NCBI RefSeq assembly: GCF_021654285.1
Contig: NZ_JAKFZS010000035.1
Coordinates: 1-54,384 of the forward strand
DNA from: Pseudoalteromonas luteoviolacea
Lineage (GTDB): Bacteria > Pseudomonadota > Gammaproteobacteria > Enterobacterales > Alteromonadaceae
Direction of reading: 5' to 3'
Length of the DNA stretch: 54,384 nt
Shown here: one piece after another, positions 10,237 through 18,261 of the stretch
Layout: each line of letters begins with the position of its first letter
Numbering within the stretch: the stretch's first letter is position 1
Notes under the pieces: model-generated
Databases searched by the model: none
Told to the model about the DNA's origin: nothing
The model's input: only the letters and a program-made list of their open reading frames with translations
Translations under genes and position numbers: made by a program

Positions 10237-11346
10237 GTGAAGCGCTGTTTTTCCAAGTATAAATATTATCTTCATTACTGCGCAAAACTGCGAATAAGCG
10301 CATGGGCTTGTTTGTTTCTTGTGATGTCAGCTCAGTATGCACATAGCAATACTAGTTACGTCCTATCAACTAAGCAAGAAGCCGATGTTAAAACTGCAAA
10401 ACTGACTGCAGCGATGGCTTGGCATGGTTCTAGTCCATGGGTAAATGCGGTGACATTGGGTGCCCAACAAGAGTTTGAGCGCTTGGGGATCGAGGTATTG
10501 GCTGTGACAGAGGCACACTATGATCCTGCAAAGCAAATAACGGACTTGGAGACATTGGCTGTTTTAGAGCCGGATATTTTGTTATCGCTGAGTATTGATA
10601 GTTTTAGTTCTAAACCCAGTTATTTGCGATTAAGTAGAAGCGGTACGCAATTGGTGTTGCTCAGTAATCCAATAGCTGGTTTTATGCATGGTGAAGATTA
10701 TGCTGGGTTAGTGGGTGATAATGTTGAGGGAATGGGACAAGCCTCAGCTAAGTTAGTTGCAGAAGCTATCTCACATCATGGTCGAGTAGGGATGATCTAT
10801 CACGAGGCCGACTATTATATTACCAACCAACGCGATGCTGCTTTTGTAAATGCACTTGCGCAATACGATGATATCGAACTGAGCGTACAAAAAGGATTTG
10901 TGAGAAAGAATCAAACAGCGCAGCTCACTTCAGCCATGCTCATCCAGAACCCAAATATTTCCGCCATCTATGTATCGTGGGATGCTGCTGCTGAAGGGGT
11001 GATTGAGGCACTTAGGATTGCAAATCGTAAAGACATTAAAGTGATCACCCATGATTTGGGCACGAACAACCTTATTGATATGGCCTTGCATGGCAACATG
11101 TATGGCACAGTCTCTGATCGTCCGTTCGAGATCGGAACCTTAATGGCAAGAATTGGGGCAGGCGCTGCTACTGGCGTTACGACACCCTTATACACACAAG
11201 TGAGTTATCATGCGGTGACTGCCAATAATATTGCTGCTTCTTGGCAACTTGCTTTTCAGACTCCACTACCACAAATATTACAAACAGTATTAAAGCAATC
11301 TCAAACGGATACTCTGACGCAAGATAGGGGGAGCGATGCTCAGTAA
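10237..11346 (+). CDS. Periplasmic sugar-binding protein of an ABC importer
   Basis: The 369-residue product is a type I periplasmic binding protein (ribose/xylose/fructose class). A hydrophobic export segment (about residues 18-35, AWACLFLVMSAQYAHS) is followed by repeated Rossmann-like segments. Typical features are AMAWHGSSPWVNAVTLGAQQEFERLGIEV at the start, VGDNVEGMGQASAKLV in the middle, and ISAIYVSWDAAAEGVIEALRIA then VITHDLGTNNLIDMALHG in the second lobe. GTG is the likely start, with AAAGGAAC nine bases upstream. The 3' end overlaps the permease gene by 11 bp. The probable substrate is a pentose or hexose; which one is not evident. Confidence 0.9.
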   Translation: MKRCFSKYKYYLHYCAKLRISAWACLFLVMSAQYAHSNTSYVLSTKQEADVKTAKLTAAMAWHGSSPWVNAVTLGAQQEFERLGIEVLAVTEAHYDPAKQITDLETLAVLEPDILLSLSIDSFSSKPSYLRLSRSGTQLVLLSNPIAGFMHGEDYAGLVGDNVEGMGQASAKLVAEAISHHGRVGMIYHEADYYITNQRDAAFVNALAQYDDIELSVQKGFVRKNQTAQLTSAMLIQNPNISAIYVSWDAAAEGVIEALRIANRKDIKVITHDLGTNNLIDMALHGNMYGTVSDRPFEIGTLMARIGAGAATGVTTPLYTQVSYHAVTANNIAASWQLAFQTPLPQILQTVLKQSQTDTLTQDRGSDAQ

Positions 11347-12268
11347 GCTCAATAGACAGACATTCATATATTATGCGTTTACGAGCGCGATGCTGGTTTT
11401 CATGTTGTCGCTGTCCGGTTCTGCTTTTTTTACCACGACAAACCTATTGAACATTTTACTCCAAACCGCGCCGATTGCGGTTATGGCAATCGGCTTAAGC
11501 TTCGCTTTATCTGTTGGCTATATTGATTTATCAATAGGTGCAATTGTAGCCCTTTGTGGTATGGCTGCTGCTTTGTTGTTACCGCTTTATGGCCTACCGG
11601 TGGCCGTTGTATTTGCCTTGTCTTTGGGCGTATGTGTTGGGGCAATAAACGGCTATTTGTGTGAACGTTTCGCTTTGCCACCGTTAATAGTCACTTTGGG
11701 CACGCTGGGGGTTTTGACTGGGTTTGCAAGGCAGCTTTCAGATCTTCAGTCTATTCCAATTATTGATACCCAGTTTATTATTCTATTTAGCCATGGCAGA
11801 GTATTGGGTATGCCTAGTTTTTTATTGTGGCTTGCAGGGCTAGTGATGATTGCTGCGTTAATTTTGACTCAAACTCGTTTTGGGCGTCATTTATTTGCCG
11901 TTGGAGTAGACGCATCGATAGCACACCGGATGGGATTAAATGTATCTCGAGTCCGTATTATTGCCATGTCACTGTGTGGTGGGTTTTGTGCGTTTTCTGG
12001 TTTGTTATATGCGGCAAGAATGCAAAGTGCCAAATACACAATTGGCGAGTCTGATTTGATGGTCGCTATCGCCGCTGTGATCATTGGTGGCTGCAGTTTG
12101 CTTGGTGGCAAGGTTAATATCTTCGCTGTTGTACTGGGGGTCTGGCTGCTTGGGTCTATTAATAATGCGCTTATATTCAGCGGCTTTTCTAGTAATGAGC
12201 AGATGATGGTAAAAGGTGGTATTTTAATTATGGCTGTAGCTATCACATCAAGGGCACAAAAATCATGA
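11336..12268 (+). CDS. Sugar ABC importer permease (RbsC/FrcC family)
   Basis: This 310-residue protein consists mostly of hydrophobic helices (about eight to ten). The family-typical blocks are present: IAVMAIGLSFALSVGYIDLSIGAIVAL, the PPLIVTLGTLG block, and the cytoplasmic coupling loop FAVGVDASIAHRMGLNVSRVRI. It also has the terminal MVAIAAVIIGGCSLLGGK motif of ribose/fructose-type permeases. It overlaps the binding-protein gene upstream and the ATPase gene downstream (4 bp, ATGA), so the three are a translationally coupled unit. One permease gene suggests a homodimer in the membrane. Confidence 0.92.
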   Translation: MLSKLNRQTFIYYAFTSAMLVFMLSLSGSAFFTTTNLLNILLQTAPIAVMAIGLSFALSVGYIDLSIGAIVALCGMAAALLLPLYGLPVAVVFALSLGVCVGAINGYLCERFALPPLIVTLGTLGVLTGFARQLSDLQSIPIIDTQFIILFSHGRVLGMPSFLLWLAGLVMIAALILTQTRFGRHLFAVGVDASIAHRMGLNVSRVRIIAMSLCGGFCAFSGLLYAARMQSAKYTIGESDLMVAIAAVIIGGCSLLGGKVNIFAVVLGVWLLGSINNALIFSGFSSNEQMMVKGGILIMAVAITSRAQKS

Positions 12269-13050
12269 AGCGTACTGCGTTAGACCAAATGGCCCTAAAA
12301 GTCAGTGGGTTATATAAGAGCTTTGAAGGTATTAATGTGCTTAGCGGGGTTAACTTTACGGTTAATCGTGGTGAAGTGGTTGCCTTGCTTGGAGACAATG
12401 GGGCGGGTAAATCGACCCTTGTGCAGTGTTTGGCTGGGTTAACTCAGCCTGATCAGGGCAAGATCCAAGTTGGTCAAATTGAGCGTACTTTATGCACACC
12501 AAGTGCGTCTTATCAGGCAGGAATAGCCGTCGTCCATCAAGATTTGGCGCTGGTACAAGGGCTCAGTGTGGTTGAAAATTTATTTTTAAATCGCGAAATA
12601 TTGCATCAACATAGCGTGTTAAGGCTGCTAGGTTGGTTAGATAAAAAAGCCATGGCAAGAAAAGCAAAAAAATTATTGCAGCGACTTGGTATGCCGCTGA
12701 ACAATATCAACGCGCCGTTAAATACGCTATCTGGTGGTCAAAAACAGGCGGTTGCGATTATAAGGGCCGTGTATGCTGGTGCTGAAATCATTGTCATGGA
12801 CGAGCCAACGGCGGCTTTGGGGGCAGAGCAATGTGCGCGCTTGGTGACATTGATCCGCTTGCTTAGCTCACAGGGGATAGCCATAATTCTGATCAGTCAT
12901 AATTTACAACAAGTTGATACCTTGTGTGACCGTGCCGTTATTTTATTTCAAGGGCAAAGTGTTGCTGATGTTGCGATAGATGAGGTCAGTCAGGCACAAT
13001 TACTGGGTTATATGAATGGTATTGAACTAGACATAGCTCAAGCGAGTTAA
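12265..13050 (+). CDS. Sugar ABC importer ATPase, single-domain (FrcA-like)
   Basis: The 261-residue product has Walker A GDNGAGKST, signature LSGGQKQAVAIIRA, Walker B IIVMDEPTAALG and switch His in LISHN. Ribose-type importers usually have a ~500-residue ATPase with two fused nucleotide-binding domains (RbsA, XylG). This one has only one, as in the FrcA fructose system, and must dimerise. The single-domain form together with FrcC/RbsC-type partners favours a Frc-like transporter, but the substrate remains an inference. It starts inside the end of the permease gene. Confidence 0.92.
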   Translation: MKRTALDQMALKVSGLYKSFEGINVLSGVNFTVNRGEVVALLGDNGAGKSTLVQCLAGLTQPDQGKIQVGQIERTLCTPSASYQAGIAVVHQDLALVQGLSVVENLFLNREILHQHSVLRLLGWLDKKAMARKAKKLLQRLGMPLNNINAPLNTLSGGQKQAVAIIRAVYAGAEIIVMDEPTAALGAEQCARLVTLIRLLSSQGIAIILISHNLQQVDTLCDRAVILFQGQSVADVAIDEVSQAQLLGYMNGIELDIAQAS

Positions 13051-13064
13051 TCAATGAGGACAGA

Positions 13065-13382
13065 GTGAATTATTCAGAGGCGGTTAGCTGTTTTGCAGAA
13101 TTTGGCGAGCATCGTGACGATGCAATCTCCATTATGTTGGGTGCCAAACAGCAAGTGGGTATGTACAGTTTGTCGGTAGCCACATTTAAACAAGTGCTGC
13201 AGCACACTATTGATGGAGAGATCTGTATTGCAGATTTAGAGCTATGGGCGAGTGTTTTATTGCAGCGTGAGGAGTATGTAGTTGGTGAACTGGAAGGGAG
13301 TCTTTATGCTCTGTCAGATCCAGATGTCATGGGCGGAATAGACGAGGCCAAACTCACACGTTTATTAACACTGTTAGAATGA
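13065..13382 (+). CDS. Small protein of unknown function behind the sugar importer
   Basis: A 105-residue acidic, mostly helical product. The start is GTG with GAGGA seven bases upstream. It has no signal peptide, membrane segment or Cys motif, and I do not recognise a family. The gene lies 14 bp after the ATPase gene, so it is probably the last gene of the importer operon, and it converges with fbp. The Glu/Asp- and Leu-rich sequence suggests a soluble helical protein, possibly a partner-binding one. Its sequence ends with DEAKLTRLLTLLE. Confidence 0.7.
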   Translation: MNYSEAVSCFAEFGEHRDDAISIMLGAKQQVGMYSLSVATFKQVLQHTIDGEICIADLELWASVLLQREEYVVGELEGSLYALSDPDVMGGIDEAKLTRLLTLLE

Positions 13383-13397
13383 CCTCATACGATGAAG

Positions 13398-14366
13398 TTA
13401 CTTGTGATAGTTTAAGCAAGTTTCAACTTCATTTTTTGAACCTAGAATAACCGCCACTCGCTGGTGGATTGCGTTTGGTTCAATGTCTAGAATGCGTTGC
13501 TCACCTGTGTGTGCTAGGCCGCCAGCTTGTTCTACAAGCATTGCCATTGGGTTTGCTTCGTATAGTAATCTTAGCTTGTAAGGTTTTTCAGGGTTTTTAG
13601 TATCCGCAGGGTAAGTAAATAGGCCACCGCGACACAATACACGATGCACATCGCCAACCATGGCAGCTATCCAACGCATGTTAAAGTTCTTGCCTCTAGG
13701 GCCTTCTGTGCCAGCTAATAAATCGGCCATGTAATTTTTCATCGCAGGTTGCCAATGGCGCTGATTAGAGGCGTTAATTGCAAACTCTTGCGTATCTTCA
13801 GGGATTTTTGCAAAGTCTTCGGTTAATAAGAAGCTGCCGTGTGTTTTGTCTAGCGTGAAGATACGTGTGCCTTTACCTGTAGTCAAAGCGAGTGTTGTTG
13901 AAGGACCATAAAGTACATAGCCAGCCGCAACTTGGTTTTTACCTGGTTGCATAAAAATAGCCGGATCAGCTGCATCTGAGCCTTCTGGTGCTTCCATAAT
14001 CGAGAAAATGGTGCCAACTAATGAGTTGATATCTGTGTTTGAAGAGCCATCTAGTGGGTCAAAAGACACTATGTATTTGGCGTTTGGATCGCCTGCAACA
14101 GTATAGTCTTCTTCCTCAGACGCAATTGCTTTTACGTAGCCAGATTCTAACAAGATGTCTTTAATTAGCTGATTTGATAAAACATCTAATTTTTTCTGGG
14201 TCTCACCTTGGATGTTTTCATCTAGGGTAGAACCTAATACACCTGATAGTGCACCTTGTCCTACACGGAAGGAGATCTCTTTACAAGCGGCCAAAAGAGT
14301 ACGGATAAGAGAAACTAACTCTCTAGAACATCCATCTTCAAATAACACCGGCGGTAATCTACGCAT
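13398..14366 (-). CDS. fbp: Fructose-1,6-bisphosphatase class I
   Basis: The 322-residue enzyme hydrolyses fructose-1,6-bisphosphate to fructose-6-phosphate in gluconeogenesis. Metal site residues are seen in ASEEED and in VSFDPLDGSSNTDINSLVGTIFSI, the class I signature. Substrate-binding residues appear in the NMRWIAAMVGDVHRVL and YRLLYEANPMA-like (KLRLLYEANPMAMLVEQAGG) segments. Length and motif order match E. coli Fbp. It is transcribed alone, convergent with the small gene at 13065-13382 and divergent from the zinc protease gene. Confidence 0.97.
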   Translation of the reverse strand: MRRLPPVLFEDGCSRELVSLIRTLLAACKEISFRVGQGALSGVLGSTLDENIQGETQKKLDVLSNQLIKDILLESGYVKAIASEEEDYTVAGDPNAKYIVSFDPLDGSSNTDINSLVGTIFSIMEAPEGSDAADPAIFMQPGKNQVAAGYVLYGPSTTLALTTGKGTRIFTLDKTHGSFLLTEDFAKIPEDTQEFAINASNQRHWQPAMKNYMADLLAGTEGPRGKNFNMRWIAAMVGDVHRVLCRGGLFTYPADTKNPEKPYKLRLLYEANPMAMLVEQAGGLAHTGEQRILDIEPNAIHQRVAVILGSKNEVETCLNYHK

Positions 14367-14527
14367 ATTTTAAATCCTGATAACGTTTGTCGGGTCGCAG
14401 TGGTTTTAATGTGAGAGAGGCACTGCGAACTGCGCTGAATTTCGTCTTGAATCACTGTTTTTTGTATACAATTTTATATACTAGCCAAAAAACAATCACA
14501 AAACATGAAAATAACAAAGACAAAATT

Positions 14528-16954
14528 ATGATTAAGAGACGTTTTACCCCTTATCTCGTTTCGGCTTTGTTGCTGCCTATGATAACGCATGCGCAGGCAG
14601 CAATTAAGTCTATTGACGAATTTACTGATAAGTTTAACCATTTCCCTGGGTTTTACTCATTTTATGCAGATCAAAGCAGCGGTAAAATTTACCTAGATGT
14701 AGATAAGTTTGCACAGCCTTTTTTACTACAGCATAGTTTGCCTTATGGTGTTGGGTCCAATGATATCGGGCTGGATAGAGGCCAGCTGGGTGGTACACAT
14801 TTGGTACAGTTTGAGCGCTTTGGCAATAAAGTCATGTTGCGTGCTAACAATACGTATTATCGAGCCAGTGCAGATAATCATGCCGAGCAGCAAAGTGTTA
14901 AAGAGGCATTTGCATCAAGTATTTTGCATGGTTTTAAAGTCGTTGCCGAGGACAGTGACAGTGTTTTAATTGATTACACGCCTTACCTGCTATCTGATGT
15001 ACATGGTGTATCGCGTCGCTTAAAAGCCACTGAGCAAGGTAGTTACAGTCTAGATGCAAGTCGCAGTGCGGTTTATTCTGAGCGCTCAAAGGCTTTTGTA
15101 AAAAACACCGAGTTAGAGGCTGTGCTGACGTTTAAAGGCGGCAACCCCGGTAAATATGTGCGCCAAGCTGTGGCAGATCCTTATGCCATCACGGTACATC
15201 AACGCCATTCACTTATTGAGTTGCCTGATGAAAACTATCAACCACGTCAGTTCCACCCTCAGTCAGGGTTTTGGAGCATTGAGCACAAAGATTACTCGGC
15301 ACCTTTAGGAAGCTCGATGTATGTGCGCTATATTCCGCGTCATCGCCTAGAGAAAAAAGATCCTACGGCAAAAGTATCTGAGCCAGTGAAACCGATTGTT
15401 TACTATTTAGATCCCGGTGTGCCAGAGCCGGTAAAAACCGCATTGCTTGATGGTGCTCGCTGGTGGGATGATGCATTTGAAGCCGCAGGTTACAAAGGCG
15501 CATTTGAAGTGAAAATGTTACCCGAGCATGCAGATCCGATGGATGTGCGCTATAACGTGATCCAATGGGTTCACAGAGCGACGCGTGGCTGGTCGTATGG
15601 CGCATCTATTATCAACCCGTTAAGCGGTGAAATCATCAAAGGACATGTGACACTGGGATCATTGAGAGTGCGTCAAGATATTCTCATTGCAGAAGCGCTT
15701 GCTGCGCCTTTTATCAAAGGCGATGAAGTGACCAAAAAACTACATGATATGGCGCTGGATCGCATTCGCCAACTCAGTGCACATGAAATTGGCCATACTT
15801 TAGGTATTGCTCATAACTTTGCTGCATCAGCAGATGGCCGCGCATCCGTTATGGATTATCCGCACCCTCTGGTGCAATTTACCAATGATGGACAGCTTGA
15901 TGTGAGCAAAGGTTATGCCTCTGGCATGGGCGCATGGGATATTCAAGCTGTAAAATATGGTTATGGTGACTATCGCGCAACAGATGAAGCGCAAGCGCTG
16001 GCACAGGTGATTAAGCAGACCAACGACATGGGGTTGGCGTATATCTCTGATGCAGACGCAAGACCGCAAGGTGGTGCTCATCCTGCGGCGCACTTGTGGG
16101 ATAACGGTGAAGACCCAACAGCTGAACTGCGCCGTGTGATGGGCATTCGCCAACAAGCTCTGGCTCAATTTGGTCCTAATAACATCAAAAAAGGCGTGGC
16201 TTTATCACAGTTAGAAGAAAAGTTGGTGCCACTGTATTTATTCCATAGGTATCAAGTTGAGTCTGCTGTGAAGTTGATAGGCGGTGTTGATTACGACTAT
16301 GAAGTACGCGGTGAAGACAAAGTAAAAGGTGCACATGTTGTGGCAAAAGCACAGCAAGTGGATGCATTGCAGGCACTATTGGAGACATTATCTTCTGAGT
16401 CACTGAGTATTCCTGAGTCTGTACTGGCGGTGATCCCACCCAAGGCTTACGGTGAGTCGAGAAATCGCGAAAGTGTTCACGGCAGAACTGGTTTGACGTT
16501 AGATGCTATGGCATTACCAGAAATGGCAACCCAACACACACTCAAGTTATTACTGAATACCGAGCGTTTAAATCGCGTTGCTCAGCAGTATGCGCGCAAT
16601 GACCGCTATTTAGGCAGTGATGAAGTATTGGCAAAGGTCCATGCACATGTATTTGAAGCCAATGCAAAATCGACTATGGCGAAAAAGTTAAACCAACGCG
16701 TGCAGTATTTAACGGCTTATCGCATGGCGGATCTAAGTCTGAGCGATAAGGTTGCACCAGAGGTGCAAGCACAGCTTCGCTATTATTTGCGACAAGTCGC
16801 GCAGAACACGACAGAACAGTCGTTGTTTTCAAGCCCAAGCAAAGCCGATGCGTTTTCGCTCTATTTAGGCGAGCATATTCAGTATTTCTTAAAAGAAGGT
16901 AAGTGGCCTGCAAACTATGCGCCTTTGGCCATGCCACCTGGGTCTCCGATTTAA
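14528..16954 (+). CDS. Secreted zinc metalloprotease (DUF5117/DUF4953 type, metzincin-like)
   Basis: The 808-residue product has a signal peptide (MIKRRFTPYLVSALLLPMITHAQA). It is a large protein with the zinc-binding motif HEIGHTLGIAHN near residue 418 and a downstream Met-turn SVMDYPHP, the metzincin arrangement HExxHxxGxxH. The N-terminal half matches the DUF5117-like region (GFYSFYADQSSGKIYLDVDK, then LGLDRGQLGGTHLVQFER-like residues). It is likely a periplasmic or secreted peptidase with unknown substrate. The ATG at 14528 is chosen because the signal peptide starts there; upstream in-frame codons would add 47 residues without a plausible export signal. A bidirectional terminator follows. 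Confidence 0.9.
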   Translation: MIKRRFTPYLVSALLLPMITHAQAAIKSIDEFTDKFNHFPGFYSFYADQSSGKIYLDVDKFAQPFLLQHSLPYGVGSNDIGLDRGQLGGTHLVQFERFGNKVMLRANNTYYRASADNHAEQQSVKEAFASSILHGFKVVAEDSDSVLIDYTPYLLSDVHGVSRRLKATEQGSYSLDASRSAVYSERSKAFVKNTELEAVLTFKGGNPGKYVRQAVADPYAITVHQRHSLIELPDENYQPRQFHPQSGFWSIEHKDYSAPLGSSMYVRYIPRHRLEKKDPTAKVSEPVKPIVYYLDPGVPEPVKTALLDGARWWDDAFEAAGYKGAFEVKMLPEHADPMDVRYNVIQWVHRATRGWSYGASIINPLSGEIIKGHVTLGSLRVRQDILIAEALAAPFIKGDEVTKKLHDMALDRIRQLSAHEIGHTLGIAHNFAASADGRASVMDYPHPLVQFTNDGQLDVSKGYASGMGAWDIQAVKYGYGDYRATDEAQALAQVIKQTNDMGLAYISDADARPQGGAHPAAHLWDNGEDPTAELRRVMGIRQQALAQFGPNNIKKGVALSQLEEKLVPLYLFHRYQVESAVKLIGGVDYDYEVRGEDKVKGAHVVAKAQQVDALQALLETLSSESLSIPESVLAVIPPKAYGESRNRESVHGRTGLTLDAMALPEMATQHTLKLLLNTERLNRVAQQYARNDRYLGSDEVLAKVHAHVFEANAKSTMAKKLNQRVQYLTAYRMADLSLSDKVAPEVQAQLRYYLRQVAQNTTEQSLFSSPSKADAFSLYLGEHIQYFLKEGKWPANYAPLAMPPGSPI

Positions 16955-16972
16955 GCGCTGAATCGCCATGAA

Positions 16973-16998
16973 AAAAAGCCCCATTTTGGGGCTTTTTA
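16973..16998. terminator. Bidirectional intrinsic terminator
   Basis: An 11-bp perfect stem (AAAAAGCCCCA / TGGGGCTTTTT) with a TTT loop, flanked by A-run and T-run, lies between two converging genes. It can serve both the protease gene (plus) and the MTHFR-like gene (minus). Confidence 0.9.
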
Positions 16999-17023
16999 CG
17001 AGATGAATGGTGTACTGAAATGA

Positions 17024-17980
17024 TTAAGCGATTTGTTTCTCTGCCAGTTGTAATTCCATGGTGGCTTTGAGTAGGCGATACAAATTGATAGAGGCATCAA
17101 TTTCTTCTTTGCGGTTGGTTAAGCTCTCAATGTTTAGGCCAAGTGGAATATCTAAGTGCGCGCAACTTCGTAAAATTAAATCTAAATTCTCACGGCAAAT
17201 TTTTATTGATTCATTGAGTGTATTGTCGGCATCTAACATGCGCCATTTAGTTGCTTCTGGCACTGAGATACCCAACCACTGCATAAACTCGAGTGTCTTT
17301 TGCCCACCACAAGGGGTGAAGGTCAAAATAATGCGCTTTGGTTCATTGCCTTGCTGACGACAAGTACGTGCATAACTGGTTAATAAATCAATCGTTGCTT
17401 GCGCATCATAAACGGCTTGAGATATGAAATACTCGCAGCCTTTGGTGGTTTTGTCGATGAGTCTCTCATGTTCATTGCGTTTGTTTGCATGGCGCTCAGC
17501 AATAGTGACACCACCCAAGAAAAAGTCTTGTGTATGCTCACGTAAAGTTTGATAAGCCTCAGGCAAACCTAATTTTATGTCGCCTTTTGAAGATGGACTG
17601 CCCACTAACACAAGGTTGTTCAAGCCAAAATCTTGTTTTGTTTTCTGCAACCATTGGGTGAACTCTTCTTTGTCTCGTTGTGCAACACTTTTATAGGTGA
17701 TCACGTCTAGATTAGATAAATCACGGACTAATTTACTGTATTCACAAGGGTCGACCGTTTGCTTAAAAGGAAAAGGCCTTGGTACCTGTGTACGACTGCT
17801 TTCATCTTGTATGTCGTAAATAACCACCCCATCATACTCGATTTCATGCAATCGATTTAACAGCTTAGTGGCAATTGTTTGAAGCTGTTCGTTGTCTGTG
17901 CCTAGCTTAGGTGGAGTTGTACCAATTAAATAGACGCCTTGATTAGGGTCTAATATTTTCTCTTGCAGCGTTAAAGCCAT
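17024..17980 (-). CDS. Methylenetetrahydrofolate reductase-like protein
   Basis: A ~318-residue protein that looks like the FAD-linked MTHFR fold: LTLQEKILDPNQGVYLIGTTPPK at the start, YDGVVIYDIQDESSR, LVLVGSPSSKG, LGGVTIAERHANKRNEHERL (compare the family's GxAxxPExH-type block) and KGCEYFISQAVYDAQATIDLL, like the K-x-x-G-x-x-F-x-x-x-Q-x-x-[FY]D block of MetF. It differs enough from MetF that activity on methylene-THF is uncertain, and there is no met gene beside it. The start at 17980 is preferred for its upstream GGGAATGAGGAC; the ATG at 17998 would add six residues. Confidence 0.75.
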   Translation of the reverse strand: MALTLQEKILDPNQGVYLIGTTPPKLGTDNEQLQTIATKLLNRLHEIEYDGVVIYDIQDESSRTQVPRPFPFKQTVDPCEYSKLVRDLSNLDVITYKSVAQRDKEEFTQWLQKTKQDFGLNNLVLVGSPSSKGDIKLGLPEAYQTLREHTQDFFLGGVTIAERHANKRNEHERLIDKTTKGCEYFISQAVYDAQATIDLLTSYARTCRQQGNEPKRIILTFTPCGGQKTLEFMQWLGISVPEATKWRMLDADNTLNESIKICRENLDLILRSCAHLDIPLGLNIESLTNRKEEIDASINLYRLLKATMELQLAEKQIA

Positions 17981-18261
17981 GTCCTCATTCCCGCTCATTC
18001 ATCATTACAGGGTAAATATAGCAGCCATTTAGACGTCTAGATAGATTTTTTTATTGAATTTACTTCATTAAATATGATTTTTTTTCATAAGGACTGAAAT
18101 TAAAGAACATTATGATGCAAATTTTTAATGCAATCCGAGGTAAGTTTTTTCACCATTTATCGAGATATATGAGATTTTTGCTTTCTTTAAGGCATAATCA
18201 GGAAATAAACCTGTGCTTTGCACTGGCATACAGAGACAAAATGATAAATTTAGGGACGCAT

